From: Pseudomonadota bacterium
GTDB taxonomy: Bacteria > Desulfobacterota > Binatia > Binatales > Binataceae
Length of the DNA: 64,000 bases
Direction: 5' to 3'
Assembly (NCBI GenBank): GCA_021324885.1
Contig: JAJPIF010000028.1
Location: forward strand, 1 to 64,000
The notes below the pieces were generated by a model. That model searched no databases. It worked only from the letters and a program-made list of their open reading frames with translations, and was not told the DNA's origin. The position numbers and the translations under genes were made by a program. Positions 37,449 to 47,323 of this stretch are shown here, piece by piece (position 1 is the stretch's first letter; every line of letters starts with the position of its first letter).

Positions 37449-37712
37449 AGATGAAGGTCGCTGCGCCTGACTTTTTCCACCGAGACGGGGAGAACGCGCC
37501 GTCTTTCGGCGCCGTGAGGGGTCCTGATTGAGCGCAGCACTGTTTTGGCGCACGATTGACAAGTTGCGGGACATAATCATTCTCATACTCCGCAACGGCA
37601 ATTTTGGTAGTAGGGTGGGCCGCCGTGCCCGGGGGACAGGGAATTAGAGCGGGCCGGCTACGCTACTGCCAAAAAATCGAAAATTGCCATACTCTTCCGG
37701 GTGGAAAGAACA

Positions 37713-38897
37713 TTACGCGTGCGAGCCCAGCAACTCGTTGAAGTTGCTGGCGTAAAAGCGCTCGCGCTGTTCTTCGCTGATCCCGTACTGGTCGAGCGCG
37801 GTCTTGAAGCGCTTGAGCGGATCGCGTCCGCCCTCCGGATGGGGAAAATCCGTCGAGAACAGGAACAAATCCGCGCCTGCCTGCTCGATCAGCCATCCCA
37901 CGGGCTCGGGCGGAAAGGGCGTGAATTTGAGCTGGCGATGCACATACTCCGAGGGCTTCAGGGGCAGGTTGAGATAAGACTCGAAGCGCATGAACGCGGC
38001 CTGTGCGATATCCAGTTTCTTGAGCCACGGCACCACCCACATCGCGCCCTGTTCAACGACCGCGCCGCGCAGCCGGGGAAATTTCTCCAAAACGCCGTCC
38101 AGCACCATCGCGGACATGAAGGCTTCCGCGCCGTAATGGCAGACCATGTAATCCTTGGAACGGATTTCATCCGTACCGCCCAGGGGCCCGGTCTCGATCT
38201 GTTTGCCGTTTTTGAGGAAGCCCTCGCGCTGGAAAAGAATACCGCCGCCCAGATGCAGAACGAAGGGCACGTCCAGTTCCTGCATCTTCGCCCAAACCGG
38301 ATCCATGTCCGGATGGGTCGGCGACATGGTCGGCGGCGGCGTTGCAGGCACCCAGAATGCCGCAACACCTTCGCGCACGGCCTGTTCTATCTCGATTACC
38401 GCAAGCTCGGGGAAATCCAGCGGCAGGAAACCGACCGGGCGCAAGCGCCGGTCATGGCGGCAGAATTCGGCGATACCGCGGTTATGCGCCCGGGCGCCGC
38501 CGTAGAGCGCCTCGGGATCGAAGATGTGCTGCACCCCGAGATTGCCCCAGAACTGCTGCATCGTCACGCCCGTGAATACCAACTGGCGGTTGTAACCGAG
38601 CAGGTCGAGCGCGCGTTTGCGTTCCTGCGGATCGTAGCCACCCAGCGCATGCCAGCTTTTGCGGTCCAGGATATTGGCTTCCGCCCGCGCCATCGCGGCC
38701 GGATCCTTGCGGCGCCGCTCGATAATCGACGGCACGGCATCGACCAGGTCGGCGGTGGCCTGCCCGCCGGCCATCGTGAAATCGATCGGCTTGAGCTTCG
38801 GGCGCACCTTGGGATCGGCGTATTCGAACAGCCAATTGCGGGTTTCCATGAAATGGCTATCGGCATCGTTGTAGGTCCGGCCTTCAGCGTATGGCAT
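37713..38897 (-). CDS. Amidohydrolase-family hydrolase, copy B
   Basis: This 394-residue protein is a close paralogue of 34649-35827, sharing MPYAEGR, NDADSHFMET, SWHALGGYD and the C-terminal FLFSTDFPHPEGGRDPLKRF region. The metal-ligand pattern is identical, including Asp-x-Asp-x-His near residues 11-16. Differences concentrate around residues 110-130 (MQQFWGNLGVQHIFD versus GQFWSWGGIN), probably part of the substrate pocket. It lies upstream of gatB in the minus strand but has its own promoter with the same operator as copy A. The pair looks like a recent duplication followed by specialisation. The substrate is unknown. Confidence 0.87.
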   Translation of the reverse strand: MPYAEGRTYNDADSHFMETRNWLFEYADPKVRPKLKPIDFTMAGGQATADLVDAVPSIIERRRKDPAAMARAEANILDRKSWHALGGYDPQERKRALDLLGYNRQLVFTGVTMQQFWGNLGVQHIFDPEALYGGARAHNRGIAEFCRHDRRLRPVGFLPLDFPELAVIEIEQAVREGVAAFWVPATPPPTMSPTHPDMDPVWAKMQELDVPFVLHLGGGILFQREGFLKNGKQIETGPLGGTDEIRSKDYMVCHYGAEAFMSAMVLDGVLEKFPRLRGAVVEQGAMWVVPWLKKLDIAQAAFMRFESYLNLPLKPSEYVHRQLKFTPFPPEPVGWLIEQAGADLFLFSTDFPHPEGGRDPLKRFKTALDQYGISEEQRERFYASNFNELLGSHA

Positions 38898-38933
38898 TGC
38901 GATGGCGCCCTCCGGTCAGATGGTTTCGCGAAA

Positions 38934-38977
38934 AATATACGCGATCTGAAGCATTCGGAACAGACGTTCAGATCGCG
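38934..38977 (-). promoter_or_regulatory. Promoter with shared operator (copy B)
   Basis: GAACAGACGTTCAGAT at 38958-38973 is identical to the copy A 16-mer. TATATT on the minus strand (38934-38939) lies 18 bases from the GAAC half, the same spacing as in copy A. A larger inverted repeat, CGCGATCTGAA at 38940-38950 and TTCAGATCGCG at 38967-38977, adds another half-site between operator and -10. Confidence 0.6.
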
Positions 38978-39000
38978 CCTTGCTCAAAACAATTGCGTGC

Positions 39001-40452
39001 TCAACTTGCGGCGAGTTTGCGGCGCAGGACCTCATTGATGATTTTCGGATTGGCCTTGCCGCCCATGGCCTTCATCACCTGGCCGACGAAGAAGCCGAAC
39101 AGCTTGTCGCGTCCGCCACGATACTCGGCGACCTTGGCGGGTTCGGCACAGATCACCTCGTCGCAGGCGGCGGCGATCGCGGCCTCGTCGGAGACCTGGA
39201 GCAGTCCCAATTCCGACACTGTGGCTTTGGCGTTCTTGCCTGATTTGCACATCGCGGCGAACGCGGTTTTGGCGGCGTTGAGGCTGATGGCGCCGTCCTC
39301 GACCATCTTGAGCAGGCTTCCGACCTCGGCGGGAGCAGGCACGCTTTGGGCAACGCCGCGCCCGCTTTCATTAACCACGCGGAGCACTTCCGTCATGACC
39401 CAGTTCGCGGCGGCCTTGCGGTTTTTGAGCCCGGGCAGAACCGCTTCGAAGTAATCGGCAATTTCGCGCTCCTGGGTCAGGACGTTGGCTTCATAGGGCG
39501 TCAAACCCATCTCGGACGTGTAACGAGCGCGGCGCGCGGCCGGCAGCTCCGGCATCGCGATCCTGATTTGCTCGACCAGGTCGGGCGGAACGATCAGCGG
39601 CGGCAGGTCGGGTTCGGGGAAGTAACGGTAGTCGTGCGCGTATTCCTTGGAGCGCATCGGGCGGGTGACGCCGCGATCGGGGTCCCACAGCCGGGTCTCC
39701 TGGACAACGCGCTCGCCCGCTTCCAGCAATTCAATCTGGCGTTCGATCTCATAGGCGATCGCATGCTCGACATGGCGGAACGAGTTCATGTTCTTGACCT
39801 CGGTCTTGACGCCGAGGCTGTCGGAGCCGCGCGGACGGACCGAGACGTTGGCGTCGCAGCGGAAGCTGCCTTCCTCCATATTGCCGTCCGACACTTCCAG
39901 GTAACGCAGCATCGAGCGCAACTCGCGCAGGTAGGCGCCGGCCTGCTCCGGGGTGCGGATATCCGGCTCGCTGACGATTTCGGTCAACGGTACTCCGGAG
40001 CGATTGAAATCGACCAGGCTGCAATCGGGCGCGTGGATATTCTTGCCGGCATCCTCTTCGAGATGGATGCGCACCAGGCGGATGCGCGTGGGGCCGCCGT
40101 TGTCGCCGTCGCCCGGCAGTTCGATATAGCCGCCTTTGCATAACGGGGTTTCGTACTGGCTGATCTGATATCCCTTGGGCAGGTCGGGATAAAAATAGTT
40201 TTTACGATCGAAAATTGAGCGCGGCGCGATCGTGCAATGCGCCGCCAGACCCATCCGGATTGCCAATTCCAGTACGCGGCGGTTGAACACCGGCAGCACC
40301 CCCGGCATCCCGCAACATACCGGGCAGACATGCGTATTGGGCGGCGCGCCGAACTCGGTCGAACATCCGCAGAAGATCTTGGACCGGGTCAGGAGCTGGG
40401 CGTGCACCTCCAGTCCGATTACCGCTTCGTATTTTTCACTGCTCGCGGACAT
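39001..40452 (-). CDS. gatB: Asp/Glu-tRNA amidotransferase subunit B
   Basis: This 483-residue GatB phosphorylates the tRNA-bound Glu or Asp and hands it to GatA for amidation, making Gln-tRNA(Gln) or Asn-tRNA(Asn). The start YEAVIGLEVHAQLLTRSKIFC, read in two parts, is diagnostic. VCPVCCGMPGVLPVFN near 42 supplies zinc cysteines, and FNRSGVPLTEIVSEPDI near 150 is also typical. The C-terminal YqeY-like tail ends FGFFVGQVMKAMGGKANP. It ends a gatC-gatA-gatB operon, 26 bp after gatA. Length and motifs are normal. Confidence 0.97.
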   Translation of the reverse strand: MSASSEKYEAVIGLEVHAQLLTRSKIFCGCSTEFGAPPNTHVCPVCCGMPGVLPVFNRRVLELAIRMGLAAHCTIAPRSIFDRKNYFYPDLPKGYQISQYETPLCKGGYIELPGDGDNGGPTRIRLVRIHLEEDAGKNIHAPDCSLVDFNRSGVPLTEIVSEPDIRTPEQAGAYLRELRSMLRYLEVSDGNMEEGSFRCDANVSVRPRGSDSLGVKTEVKNMNSFRHVEHAIAYEIERQIELLEAGERVVQETRLWDPDRGVTRPMRSKEYAHDYRYFPEPDLPPLIVPPDLVEQIRIAMPELPAARRARYTSEMGLTPYEANVLTQEREIADYFEAVLPGLKNRKAAANWVMTEVLRVVNESGRGVAQSVPAPAEVGSLLKMVEDGAISLNAAKTAFAAMCKSGKNAKATVSELGLLQVSDEAAIAAACDEVICAEPAKVAEYRGGRDKLFGFFVGQVMKAMGGKANPKIINEVLRRKLAAS

Positions 40453-40478
40453 TGTATTTAATCCTCGGCAAAGACAGC

Positions 40479-41945
40479 TTACACCACCGCCGGCTTTCGC
40501 GTCAGGACTCCGGATCGCTCGTAGGCGTCACCGGCGCGCAGGATGATTTCCTCGCCGAAAGCGGGGCCGATGAGCTGAAGCCCGATCGGCATGCCCTCGG
40601 CGTCATAACCGCAGGGCAGCGCCAGTCCCGGCAATCCGGCGAGGTTGACCGAAATCGTGAAGATGTCGGAGAGGTACATCTGCAAGGGGTCCGACATCTT
40701 CTCGCCCAGCCTGAAGGCGGTGGTGGGTGCGGTTGGCGTGGCGATCAGATCGCAGCAGGCAAAGGCCTGATCGAAGTCGCGCTTGATCAAGGTGCGCACC
40801 TTTTGCGCCTTGAGGTAATAGGCGTCGTAGTAGCCTGTGGAGAGCGCGAAAGTGCCCAGCATAATCCGGCGCTTTACCTCCGCGCCAAATCCGCGCGCCC
40901 GGGTTTTGCGGTAGAGGTCGAGCAGGTTGTCCGCCTCGACCCGCACGCCGTAGCGGATGCCGTCGTAGCGCTCCAGGTTGGCGCTGGCCTCGGCGGTGGC
41001 AATCAGGTAATAGGCCGCGACTGCATATTGGGTATGCGGCAGCGAGACCTCGACTACCCTGGCGCCGGCCGATTGGTAATGCGCGATCGCTGCGCGCACG
41101 GCGTTTTCCACGTCCGCTTGCATCCCCTCCACGAAAAATTCCTTTGGCACGCCGATGCGCATTCCTTTGACTTCGCCGCTGAGCGCCGCTTCATAATCCG
41201 GCACCGGACGTGTGGAGCAGGTCGAGTCTGCGGGATCGGCGCCCGCCAGCGACCGCAGCATGATCGCGCAATCGCGCACGGTCTTGCCGAACGGACCGAC
41301 CTGATCCAGCGATGACGCGTAAGCGACGATCCCGAAGCGGCTGACCCGGCTGTAAGTCGGCTTGATTCCAACGACGCCGCAAAACGAGGCTGGTTCGCGA
41401 ATCGAACCGCCGGTATCGGTGCCGAGGCTCCCGAGACATTGGTCGGCTGCGACCGCCGCGGCGGATCCACCCGACGATCCCCCGGCGACGCGTTGAGTGT
41501 CGTAAGGATTGCGCGTCGGACCGAAGGCGGAATTTTCGGTCGAGGAGCCCATCGCGAACTCGTCGAGATTGGCCTTGCCCACAAACACGGCGCCTTCGGC
41601 GCGCAGCCGCGCGATCACAGTAGCGTCGTAGGTGGGAACGAAATTCTCCAGGATTTTCGAGGCGCAGGTGGTGCGCACTCCCCGGGTTGCGTAGATGTCC
41701 TTGATCGCCAGGGGGATTCCGCACAGCGGCGGCGCGCCGCCTTTTGCCAACCGCCGATCGGCCTCGCGCGCCTGCGCCAAAGCCTCGTCCGCGCAGACCG
41801 TGATGAAGGAATTGAGCAGCGGTTCGACCGCATCGATTCGATCCAGGCAGGCGCGCGTCAGTTCAACCGCGGACAATTCACGCTTGCGCAATAGCTCCCG
41901 GGCTTCGGTGATCGTCAGTCTGAAAGAGTCGGTGGCCACGTTCAC
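40479..41945 (-). CDS. gatA: Asp/Glu-tRNA amidotransferase subunit A
   Basis: This is a 488-residue amidase-signature protein that hydrolyses glutamine and transfers ammonia in the GatCAB complex. The catalytic Lys82 lies in [12 protein letters not shown]. The cis-Ser157 is in [13 protein letters not shown] and the nucleophile Ser181 is in [15 protein letters not shown] 41945 overlaps the gatC stop by 4 bp, and a second GTG sits two codons later; the open frame to 42023 lies inside gatC and is discounted. It is the middle gene of the gatCAB operon. Confidence 0.96.
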   Translation of the reverse strand: MNVATDSFRLTITEARELLRKRELSAVELTRACLDRIDAVEPLLNSFITVCADEALAQAREADRRLAKGGAPPLCGIPLAIKDIYATRGVRTTCASKILENFVPTYDATVIARLRAEGAVFVGKANLDEFAMGSSTENSAFGPTRNPYDTQRVAGGSSGGSAAAVAADQCLGSLGTDTGGSIREPASFCGVVGIKPTYSRVSRFGIVAYASSLDQVGPFGKTVRDCAIMLRSLAGADPADSTCSTRPVPDYEAALSGEVKGMRIGVPKEFFVEGMQADVENAVRAAIAHYQSAGARVVEVSLPHTQYAVAAYYLIATAEASANLERYDGIRYGVRVEADNLLDLYRKTRARGFGAEVKRRIMLGTFALSTGYYDAYYLKAQKVRTLIKRDFDQAFACCDLIATPTAPTTAFRLGEKMSDPLQMYLSDIFTISVNLAGLPGLALPCGYDAEGMPIGLQLIGPAFGEEIILRAGDAYERSGVLTRKPAVV

Positions 41946-42247
41946 TCGATTATTTTCGGTACTTTGAACATCTGCTCGCGAGCATCCGGCGCATTGGCGA
42001 GGATCGATTGCGGATCGTCGCAAGTAGCCACGACATCATCACGCATGGCCGCGCCGATATCTCCCACTTGGGCCGTCGGCTCAACCGCCGCCGTGTCAAG
42101 CTCATTGAGCTTGTCCACGTATTCAAGCATCTGTTCGAGGTCGCCCAGCATCCTCTGCTCCTCATCGGCAGTCAGCTCAAGGCGCGCGAGCAGCGCAATA
42201 TGCCGCACCTGGTCGAGATTTATCTTATTAGTTTTTTCAGTCGCCAT
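41942..42247 (-). CDS. gatC: Asp/Glu-tRNA amidotransferase subunit C
   Basis: This 101-residue GatC wraps around GatA and stabilises the amidotransferase. The family signature [17 protein letters not shown] lies near residues 14-30, followed by [16 protein letters not shown] and the C-terminal [15 protein letters not shown]. The ATG at 42247 begins a compact protein of normal length; no strong ribosome site is seen. The stop overlaps the gatA GTG, so gatC and gatA are translationally coupled. It is the first gene of gatCAB. Confidence 0.95.
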   Translation of the reverse strand: MATEKTNKINLDQVRHIALLARLELTADEEQRMLGDLEQMLEYVDKLNELDTAAVEPTAQVGDIGAAMRDDVVATCDDPQSILANAPDAREQMFKVPKIIE

Positions 42248-42279
42248 TTGATGGAGAGCATAAACATGCCCATCGCCAA

Positions 42280-43089
42280 TTATGCCCTCAGCCACTGCGC
42301 GATGCGATCCGTGACCCAGTTGGGCTGCGCCGTTTCCAGCCCGTGACCGGCGCCTTGCGCGATCAGCAGTTCGGCGTGCGGGATGCGGCTTTTCAGGATG
42401 TGGGCGTTTTCGATTGGCGTGCCGATGTCCTGGTCGCCGTGAACGATCAGGACCGGACAGCGAAGCTGCGGCAGCCGATCGTAGGCGTTGAAGCCCATGA
42501 TCCCGGCCCAATGGCGCACGTAGGTCTGCTCGGGAGTGGGCGGCGCGGTTTTGATGGCATCGAGCATGTCGTGGCGCAGTTCGGGCCGCCGCTCGAGCAG
42601 TTGCGCCGGATGGAGCATCGGCAGCAGTTCCTCGTAAGCCTTGTCCGGATCGGTCGCAAGCAGCTTGAACGACGCCATCCGCAGCGGGTCGCCGCCGCCC
42701 GGATTTTCCATCTGCGCGCCTGGGCCGCCGGCCGTCGTGCAGCCGAACACCGCCTTGATCACCTGTTGCGGATGGCGTAGGGCGAGTTCCTGCGCGATCA
42801 TCCCGCCCATCGAGAAACCGCAGATCTTTATCCGCGCAATGCCCAAAGCGCGAAGCAGGGCGCTGGCATCGTCGGCCATCTCGGCGATCGAGTACACGGG
42901 CTGGTCCGGTTTGTCCGATTCGCCGGTCCCGCGATTGTCATAGATAATCACCTGGAAGCCGGTAAATCTGGGGATGCGGGGCAGCCATGCCCGACCCGGC
43001 ATGCCGAAACCCATAATCAGCAGCAACGGTTCGCCCGCGCCGAACGTTTCGTAGTTGATGTTGATGGACCCGGCCTTGACTTTCGGCAT
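42280..43089 (-). CDS. Alpha/beta hydrolase
   Basis: This is a 269-residue alpha/beta hydrolase. The nucleophile elbow GFSMGG is near residue 93, the oxyanion region LLIMGFGMPG near 23, a catalytic Asp in VLIVHGDQDIGTP near 213 and His in GAGHGLE near 245. The YDNRGTGESDKPD motif near 50 is typical of fluorinated-compound, epoxide or ester hydrolases of this fold. It sits 32 bp upstream of gatC on the same strand and may be transcribed with it, although a metabolic link is not apparent. The substrate is unknown. Confidence 0.86.
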   Translation of the reverse strand: MPKVKAGSININYETFGAGEPLLLIMGFGMPGRAWLPRIPRFTGFQVIIYDNRGTGESDKPDQPVYSIAEMADDASALLRALGIARIKICGFSMGGMIAQELALRHPQQVIKAVFGCTTAGGPGAQMENPGGGDPLRMASFKLLATDPDKAYEELLPMLHPAQLLERRPELRHDMLDAIKTAPPTPEQTYVRHWAGIMGFNAYDRLPQLRCPVLIVHGDQDIGTPIENAHILKSRIPHAELLIAQGAGHGLETAQPNWVTDRIAQWLRA

Positions 43090-43315
43090 AACCCATCCCC
43101 GATCGAACAGGATTTGCCCGCTGCCGCGCGGACATGCAATTCATTGCGCCTCCTGACGTCATTGGCAAGCGCAGTCCCGAAGATGGTGGCTGCTTGGCCC
43201 GCAAGTGAGGGCCGGCGCTTTGTGCGCAATGAAGGCGTCGTGATGCAATGCTGCCGGCGATGGCCGGGGCCCGGCGCGCCGCACCAAACGAGAGCTGGAA
43301 TTGCGGACGGCGCAA

Positions 43316-43345
43316 GGCCGGCGGACTGGTTTAAGTCCGCCGGCC
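43316..43345 (-). terminator. Terminator hairpin after the Asp-box protein gene
   Basis: GGCCGGCGGACT at 43316-43327 pairs with its exact complement at 43334-43345 around a 6-base loop. It lies 22 bases past the stop of the giant gene on the minus strand. The following T content is modest. Confidence 0.6.
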
Positions 43346-43366
43346 CTGCTTCAGGCTGCGTTCAAC

Positions 43367-46300
43367 TCAGAAGTTCACCACGAGGTTCTGATTGAAGCTG
43401 CAGGTTCCGAGCGTGAAGCTGACGGTCTGGCTCTTCTTCTTGCCGTTGACGATCGCGCTGACCGTCAGTTGATAATCGCCGGCCGTCAACTGGATCGGGT
43501 TGGTTACTCCTCCCCATTCGTAATGGAACATGAAAGAGGCGCACGGAGCGGCCTGGTTCACGCTGCGCAACGGAGGATCGTTCACGTTGCTCACCGAGAT
43601 GCTCTTGCGATTCGAAGTCAGCCGGCTGAGCTGCAGCTTGGTCACCTTACCGGTCGGAAGCGGTGTGCCGCCCTCGGTTACCAGCACGCGCACGCCGCGC
43701 GAGGTGCCTTCGCCGCACATGTTCTCCGTGGCCGTCGCGGTCGCATGCGTGATCGGATCGCTCTCGTAGGTGACGGTCACCGTCGCCTGCTCGTTGCGGG
43801 TTATCAGCGTCGGCGCGAATACCGTCGCGAGGTCGCCGTTGCCCAGCACCTCGCCTGGGGGCAGCGGCGTCGAGAGCGACGGCAGGCCGGACAGCGAATA
43901 GTCAGCGGCGTTGGGTCCCGAAATCGCGACGTTGGTGATAGTCAGCGGGCACGAGCCGTTATTGGACACCGGGAACGCAAGCGGCGTGGTGCACGCTCCC
44001 ACGCTCTGGATCACCGTGGCGGGAAAGTTCTGCTGCGCAGGAACGTCGATATTCACCGCCGGCGTGGTCGCGGTCAACGCCACCGTAACCGTGGGATTGA
44101 TCGGGTCATCGCTCGTGATTACCAACCGGCAGGTCTTGGTCCCGCCCGAAGTCGGCGTAAACGCGACGGTCAGCGGCAGAGAGGAGTCCTGACTCAGAGT
44201 GTTGGGGAACGGATTGTTCTCGATAGTGAAGTCCGGACACGCTCCGCCGCTTCCATTGTCGATGGTGGCGCTGGTCACATGCAGGTTGCAGGGTCCGGTG
44301 TTGGCGACCGTAATCGTCTGCTGCGCATTGCTTCCGGCGCAGACGTTGCCGAAGGTGCCCGAGCCGCTCACCGCGATTTGTCCCGGCGGCGCATTGCCTG
44401 ACACCGGAATCATCGTCGGCGAGCCCGCCGCATTGCTGGTCAGTTCAATCGTGGTCGTTTCAACACCCGCAGTGTTGTTCTGGGGCTGATACCTGATCGG
44501 TATCGCGACCGAACTGCCAGCTCCCACGACCGTGGGATTGGTAAAGGTCGGCGCCACAAAATCGGCGTCGGGCGGCGAAAACGTCAAGCCGGTCAGATCC
44601 AGGTTGCAACTGCCGCCGTTGGTCACCGTCAGGTTGAGGTCCTCCAGGTTGCCGGCGCAGACATTGCCGAAGCTGCCGCTGTCGGCGATCGCGGTACCGA
44701 TCGACGGTTGGCCGATGCTCGCGGTGTAGGTCACCTGCAGCGCGGGTTGAAACTGGTCGTTGCTGTCGATTTCGAACGTGGCGGTATCCGGATTGGTGCT
44801 GGAGTTGGTTATGTTGACCTGGATGGTCCAATCCACCTCCTCGCCGGGCTGAATCGTGGCCGGAAAGGAGGGTCCGGTGACGGTGAAGTCGGTGCTGCCG
44901 GAAACACGCGAGATGTTGCTAATCATCAAAGGCGAGGCGCCCAGGTTGAAGACCTGCAAAAGCGTGGTCGGCGATTGTCCGGAGCACAACGTCCCGAAGT
45001 TGGTAGCGGTGTTGATCGAAATTAGCGGGCCTGTGGCCGGCCCCAACTCGAAAGTGCTGCGTCCGAACGTGCCGGCGCGCAGCAGTTCGGGACTGGCGCT
45101 GGTATCCAGCGCCAGCGCCACGACGTCCACCGTCGGCATGCCAAAACCCAGCACCTGCCAGGTCGCCCCGTTGTCGCCCGACTGCAATACGCCGGCGTCA
45201 TTGGCGACGATAATCGCATGCGGGTTGGTGGTCTGATCGATTACCACCGCGTGCACCGGCAGGTCGGGCAGATTGCTCGATCCTCCGGCGGTGCCGCTGA
45301 TGTCCGTCCAGGTGCTGCCGCCGTCGGTGGTTTCGTACACATGCCGGGTGGGTCCGTTTCCACAGGCCGCGCCGCAAAAGCCCGCGTAAGTCACCACCAC
45401 GGTCTGCGTGTTGGCCGGATCGATGGCGATCGCGGTAGCGGGCTGTTTACCGGCCTGAGGGGGCTGAGTCGCCGGTGAACCGATGGTCGGTGAAGCGGCC
45501 GTCATGTTCGTGCTCACCTGGAGATTGCCGTCGTTGAGCGCAAACCAGACCGTGTTGGGATCGATCTTTGACGTCGCGATCGCGTTTGCCGGTGCGCTCA
45601 GCCCCTGGAACAACGAGGCGTAGCTCCCGCCCCCGTCGGTGCTGCGGTAGATCGCAAAGGTCGTCGCACCCTGCCCGAAGCATCCCTGCCCGGGCTTGGG
45701 CGGATTCGCCCACTGCGTCACCGAAGCGTAGACCGTGTTGTCGGTGCCGCCGGTGTTCACTTGATCGAATGCCAAGGTGTTGCCAAACCCGAATCCCTGG
45801 CCGCCTGTATTCCCCGACACGCTCGCGAATGACCAACTGCTGCCGCCGTCGGTGGTATTCATCAGGCAGGCGTCGTCCATGCCAACGGCATGCTGCGGAT
45901 TGTAGGGATCGACCGCGACGCCCGCGCCGTCGCCGTCAACGTGCAGGTGCCAGGTGTTGGGGGTGTCGGAAGAGGTGAATGAACCGGTGCCGGTATCCTG
46001 CATCCCACCATAGGTGTACTTGTTGGCGGTGGCGCTGCCGCGCCCGATATCCATATTGCGCAGCAGGTTGCTGGCGATCGCGGTGCCCACTCCCGGATTG
46101 GGGCCGTTGATGTTGACGAACGTGCTCCCGCCGTCGGAGGAAAGCGCTATTCCGCCGTCCTGGCCGTCATAAAAAGTCGTGTTGCCGGAGGCGGGAACGT
46201 GCGGGCTGAAGACCAGCGCATGATGGTCGTTGTGGACCTGGCCATGGCCGATCTCGCTGAAATTTGCCCCGCTGTCAGTCGATTTCCACATATCGACGAA

Positions 46301-47308
46301 GCCCAGATACACCGTTGCCGCGTCGTTGGGCTCGACCCCGATCGTCTGGTCATATCCGCATTGACCGCAGTTGTTGCTCGGATTGTTGTTGGCCGAGGCC
46401 TGGGCCCAGGTGGCGCCGGTATCGGTGGAGACAAACAGTCCCCAAAACGGCGCCGCCGCGGTGTTGGAGGTGTTCTGCACGCTGGCGTAAATGGTCTTGT
46501 TGTCGGGCTTGGTTGACTGCGCGAACGAAATAAACCCGGCGGTGAAATTCGCCACTCCCAGCGGCGACCCGTTGCTCGCCGTCCATAAATTGCTGCCCCA
46601 GGTCGCTCCGCCGTCAGTCGATTCGAAAATGCCCGCTCCATTGACTGCCGCGAACACGTTGGAAGGGTTGGCGGTATCCAGATGGAGGTCGGTTATCGTG
46701 TTGGTGTTGGAGCCGTTGACCAGCGGCCGCGTCACCGTGGTCATGCCGTTAGTGGAGCGAATCACACCGAGATTGGTGGCGAGCAGCAGTTGATTGGCGG
46801 CGGGCATCACGATTCGCCTGATAGCGATGTTGGAGAAACCATTCATCCCCGGCGTCAGCGTCCAGGTGGTGCCCAGATCGGTCGATTTGTACACGCCGAC
46901 GAATTTGAAAAAGCCGGTATTGGCCGGACTGCCGGTGCCGGCGTAAACAATTGACGGATTGGATGGATCCAGCGCCACCGCCCCCATCGAGAGCGAACTG
47001 AGAAAATCGGTGGTCGTGCGCCAGGTGTTGCCGCCGTCCGTTGATTGCCAGATACCGCCATCCTGCGTCGCGATGTAGATAATCTGGTCGGTTGAGCCCC
47101 GCGGGTCGATAGCGACATCGACCGTCTGACCGGAGTCGGGTCCGGTGCCCTGGAAATTAGATTCCGCATCGATCTCCAAGGGCTGCGGTCCGATCTGCGT
47201 CCACTGAATTCCGGTGAGTCCGCCGGCCTGCGACATGGTCAAAAATGCCCCGGTCGCCGCCAGACTCGCAACTGCCAACAGCATCAAGTAAAGCGTTTTA
47301 CGGCGCAC
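43367..47308 (-). CDS. Giant secreted Asp-box (BNR-like) protein with ASH-type repeats
   Basis: This 1313-residue exported protein has a signal peptide over residues 1-29. Residues 30-760 contain about ten Asp-box motifs (for example STDGGNTW, STDLGTTW, STDGGATW, TTDGGSSW, TTDGGSTW), as in VPS10/sialidase-type beta-propellers. Residues 765-1190 hold about four ASH/choice-of-anchor D-like immunoglobulin domains, marked by NFGTLCSGQ, SFGNVCAGN and TFGNVCAGS. The C-terminal part has a further beta domain ending in NLVVNF. Asp boxes alone do not give sialidase activity, and the Arg triad of sialidases is not evident. A small exported protein is encoded 15 bp upstream. GTG 47308 is the start. The role is likely adhesion or surface binding. 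Confidence 0.85.
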   Translation of the reverse strand: MRRKTLYLMLLAVASLAATGAFLTMSQAGGLTGIQWTQIGPQPLEIDAESNFQGTGPDSGQTVDVAIDPRGSTDQIIYIATQDGGIWQSTDGGNTWRTTTDFLSSLSMGAVALDPSNPSIVYAGTGSPANTGFFKFVGVYKSTDLGTTWTLTPGMNGFSNIAIRRIVMPAANQLLLATNLGVIRSTNGMTTVTRPLVNGSNTNTITDLHLDTANPSNVFAAVNGAGIFESTDGGATWGSNLWTASNGSPLGVANFTAGFISFAQSTKPDNKTIYASVQNTSNTAAAPFWGLFVSTDTGATWAQASANNNPSNNCGQCGYDQTIGVEPNDAATVYLGFVDMWKSTDSGANFSEIGHGQVHNDHHALVFSPHVPASGNTTFYDGQDGGIALSSDGGSTFVNINGPNPGVGTAIASNLLRNMDIGRGSATANKYTYGGMQDTGTGSFTSSDTPNTWHLHVDGDGAGVAVDPYNPQHAVGMDDACLMNTTDGGSSWSFASVSGNTGGQGFGFGNTLAFDQVNTGGTDNTVYASVTQWANPPKPGQGCFGQGATTFAIYRSTDGGGSYASLFQGLSAPANAIATSKIDPNTVWFALNDGNLQVSTNMTAASPTIGSPATQPPQAGKQPATAIAIDPANTQTVVVTYAGFCGAACGNGPTRHVYETTDGGSTWTDISGTAGGSSNLPDLPVHAVVIDQTTNPHAIIVANDAGVLQSGDNGATWQVLGFGMPTVDVVALALDTSASPELLRAGTFGRSTFELGPATGPLISINTATNFGTLCSGQSPTTLLQVFNLGASPLMISNISRVSGSTDFTVTGPSFPATIQPGEEVDWTIQVNITNSSTNPDTATFEIDSNDQFQPALQVTYTASIGQPSIGTAIADSGSFGNVCAGNLEDLNLTVTNGGSCNLDLTGLTFSPPDADFVAPTFTNPTVVGAGSSVAIPIRYQPQNNTAGVETTTIELTSNAAGSPTMIPVSGNAPPGQIAVSGSGTFGNVCAGSNAQQTITVANTGPCNLHVTSATIDNGSGGACPDFTIENNPFPNTLSQDSSLPLTVAFTPTSGGTKTCRLVITSDDPINPTVTVALTATTPAVNIDVPAQQNFPATVIQSVGACTTPLAFPVSNNGSCPLTITNVAISGPNAADYSLSGLPSLSTPLPPGEVLGNGDLATVFAPTLITRNEQATVTVTYESDPITHATATATENMCGEGTSRGVRVLVTEGGTPLPTGKVTKLQLSRLTSNRKSISVSNVNDPPLRSVNQAAPCASFMFHYEWGGVTNPIQLTAGDYQLTVSAIVNGKKKSQTVSFTLGTCSFNQNLVVNF

Positions 47309-47323
47309 TGTCTTACCCCTGGT

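Noticed and set aside
43367..47308. Annotation of the giant protein as a sialidase
   Set aside because: Asp boxes occur in many propellers, and the catalytic residues expected for a sialidase were not found.
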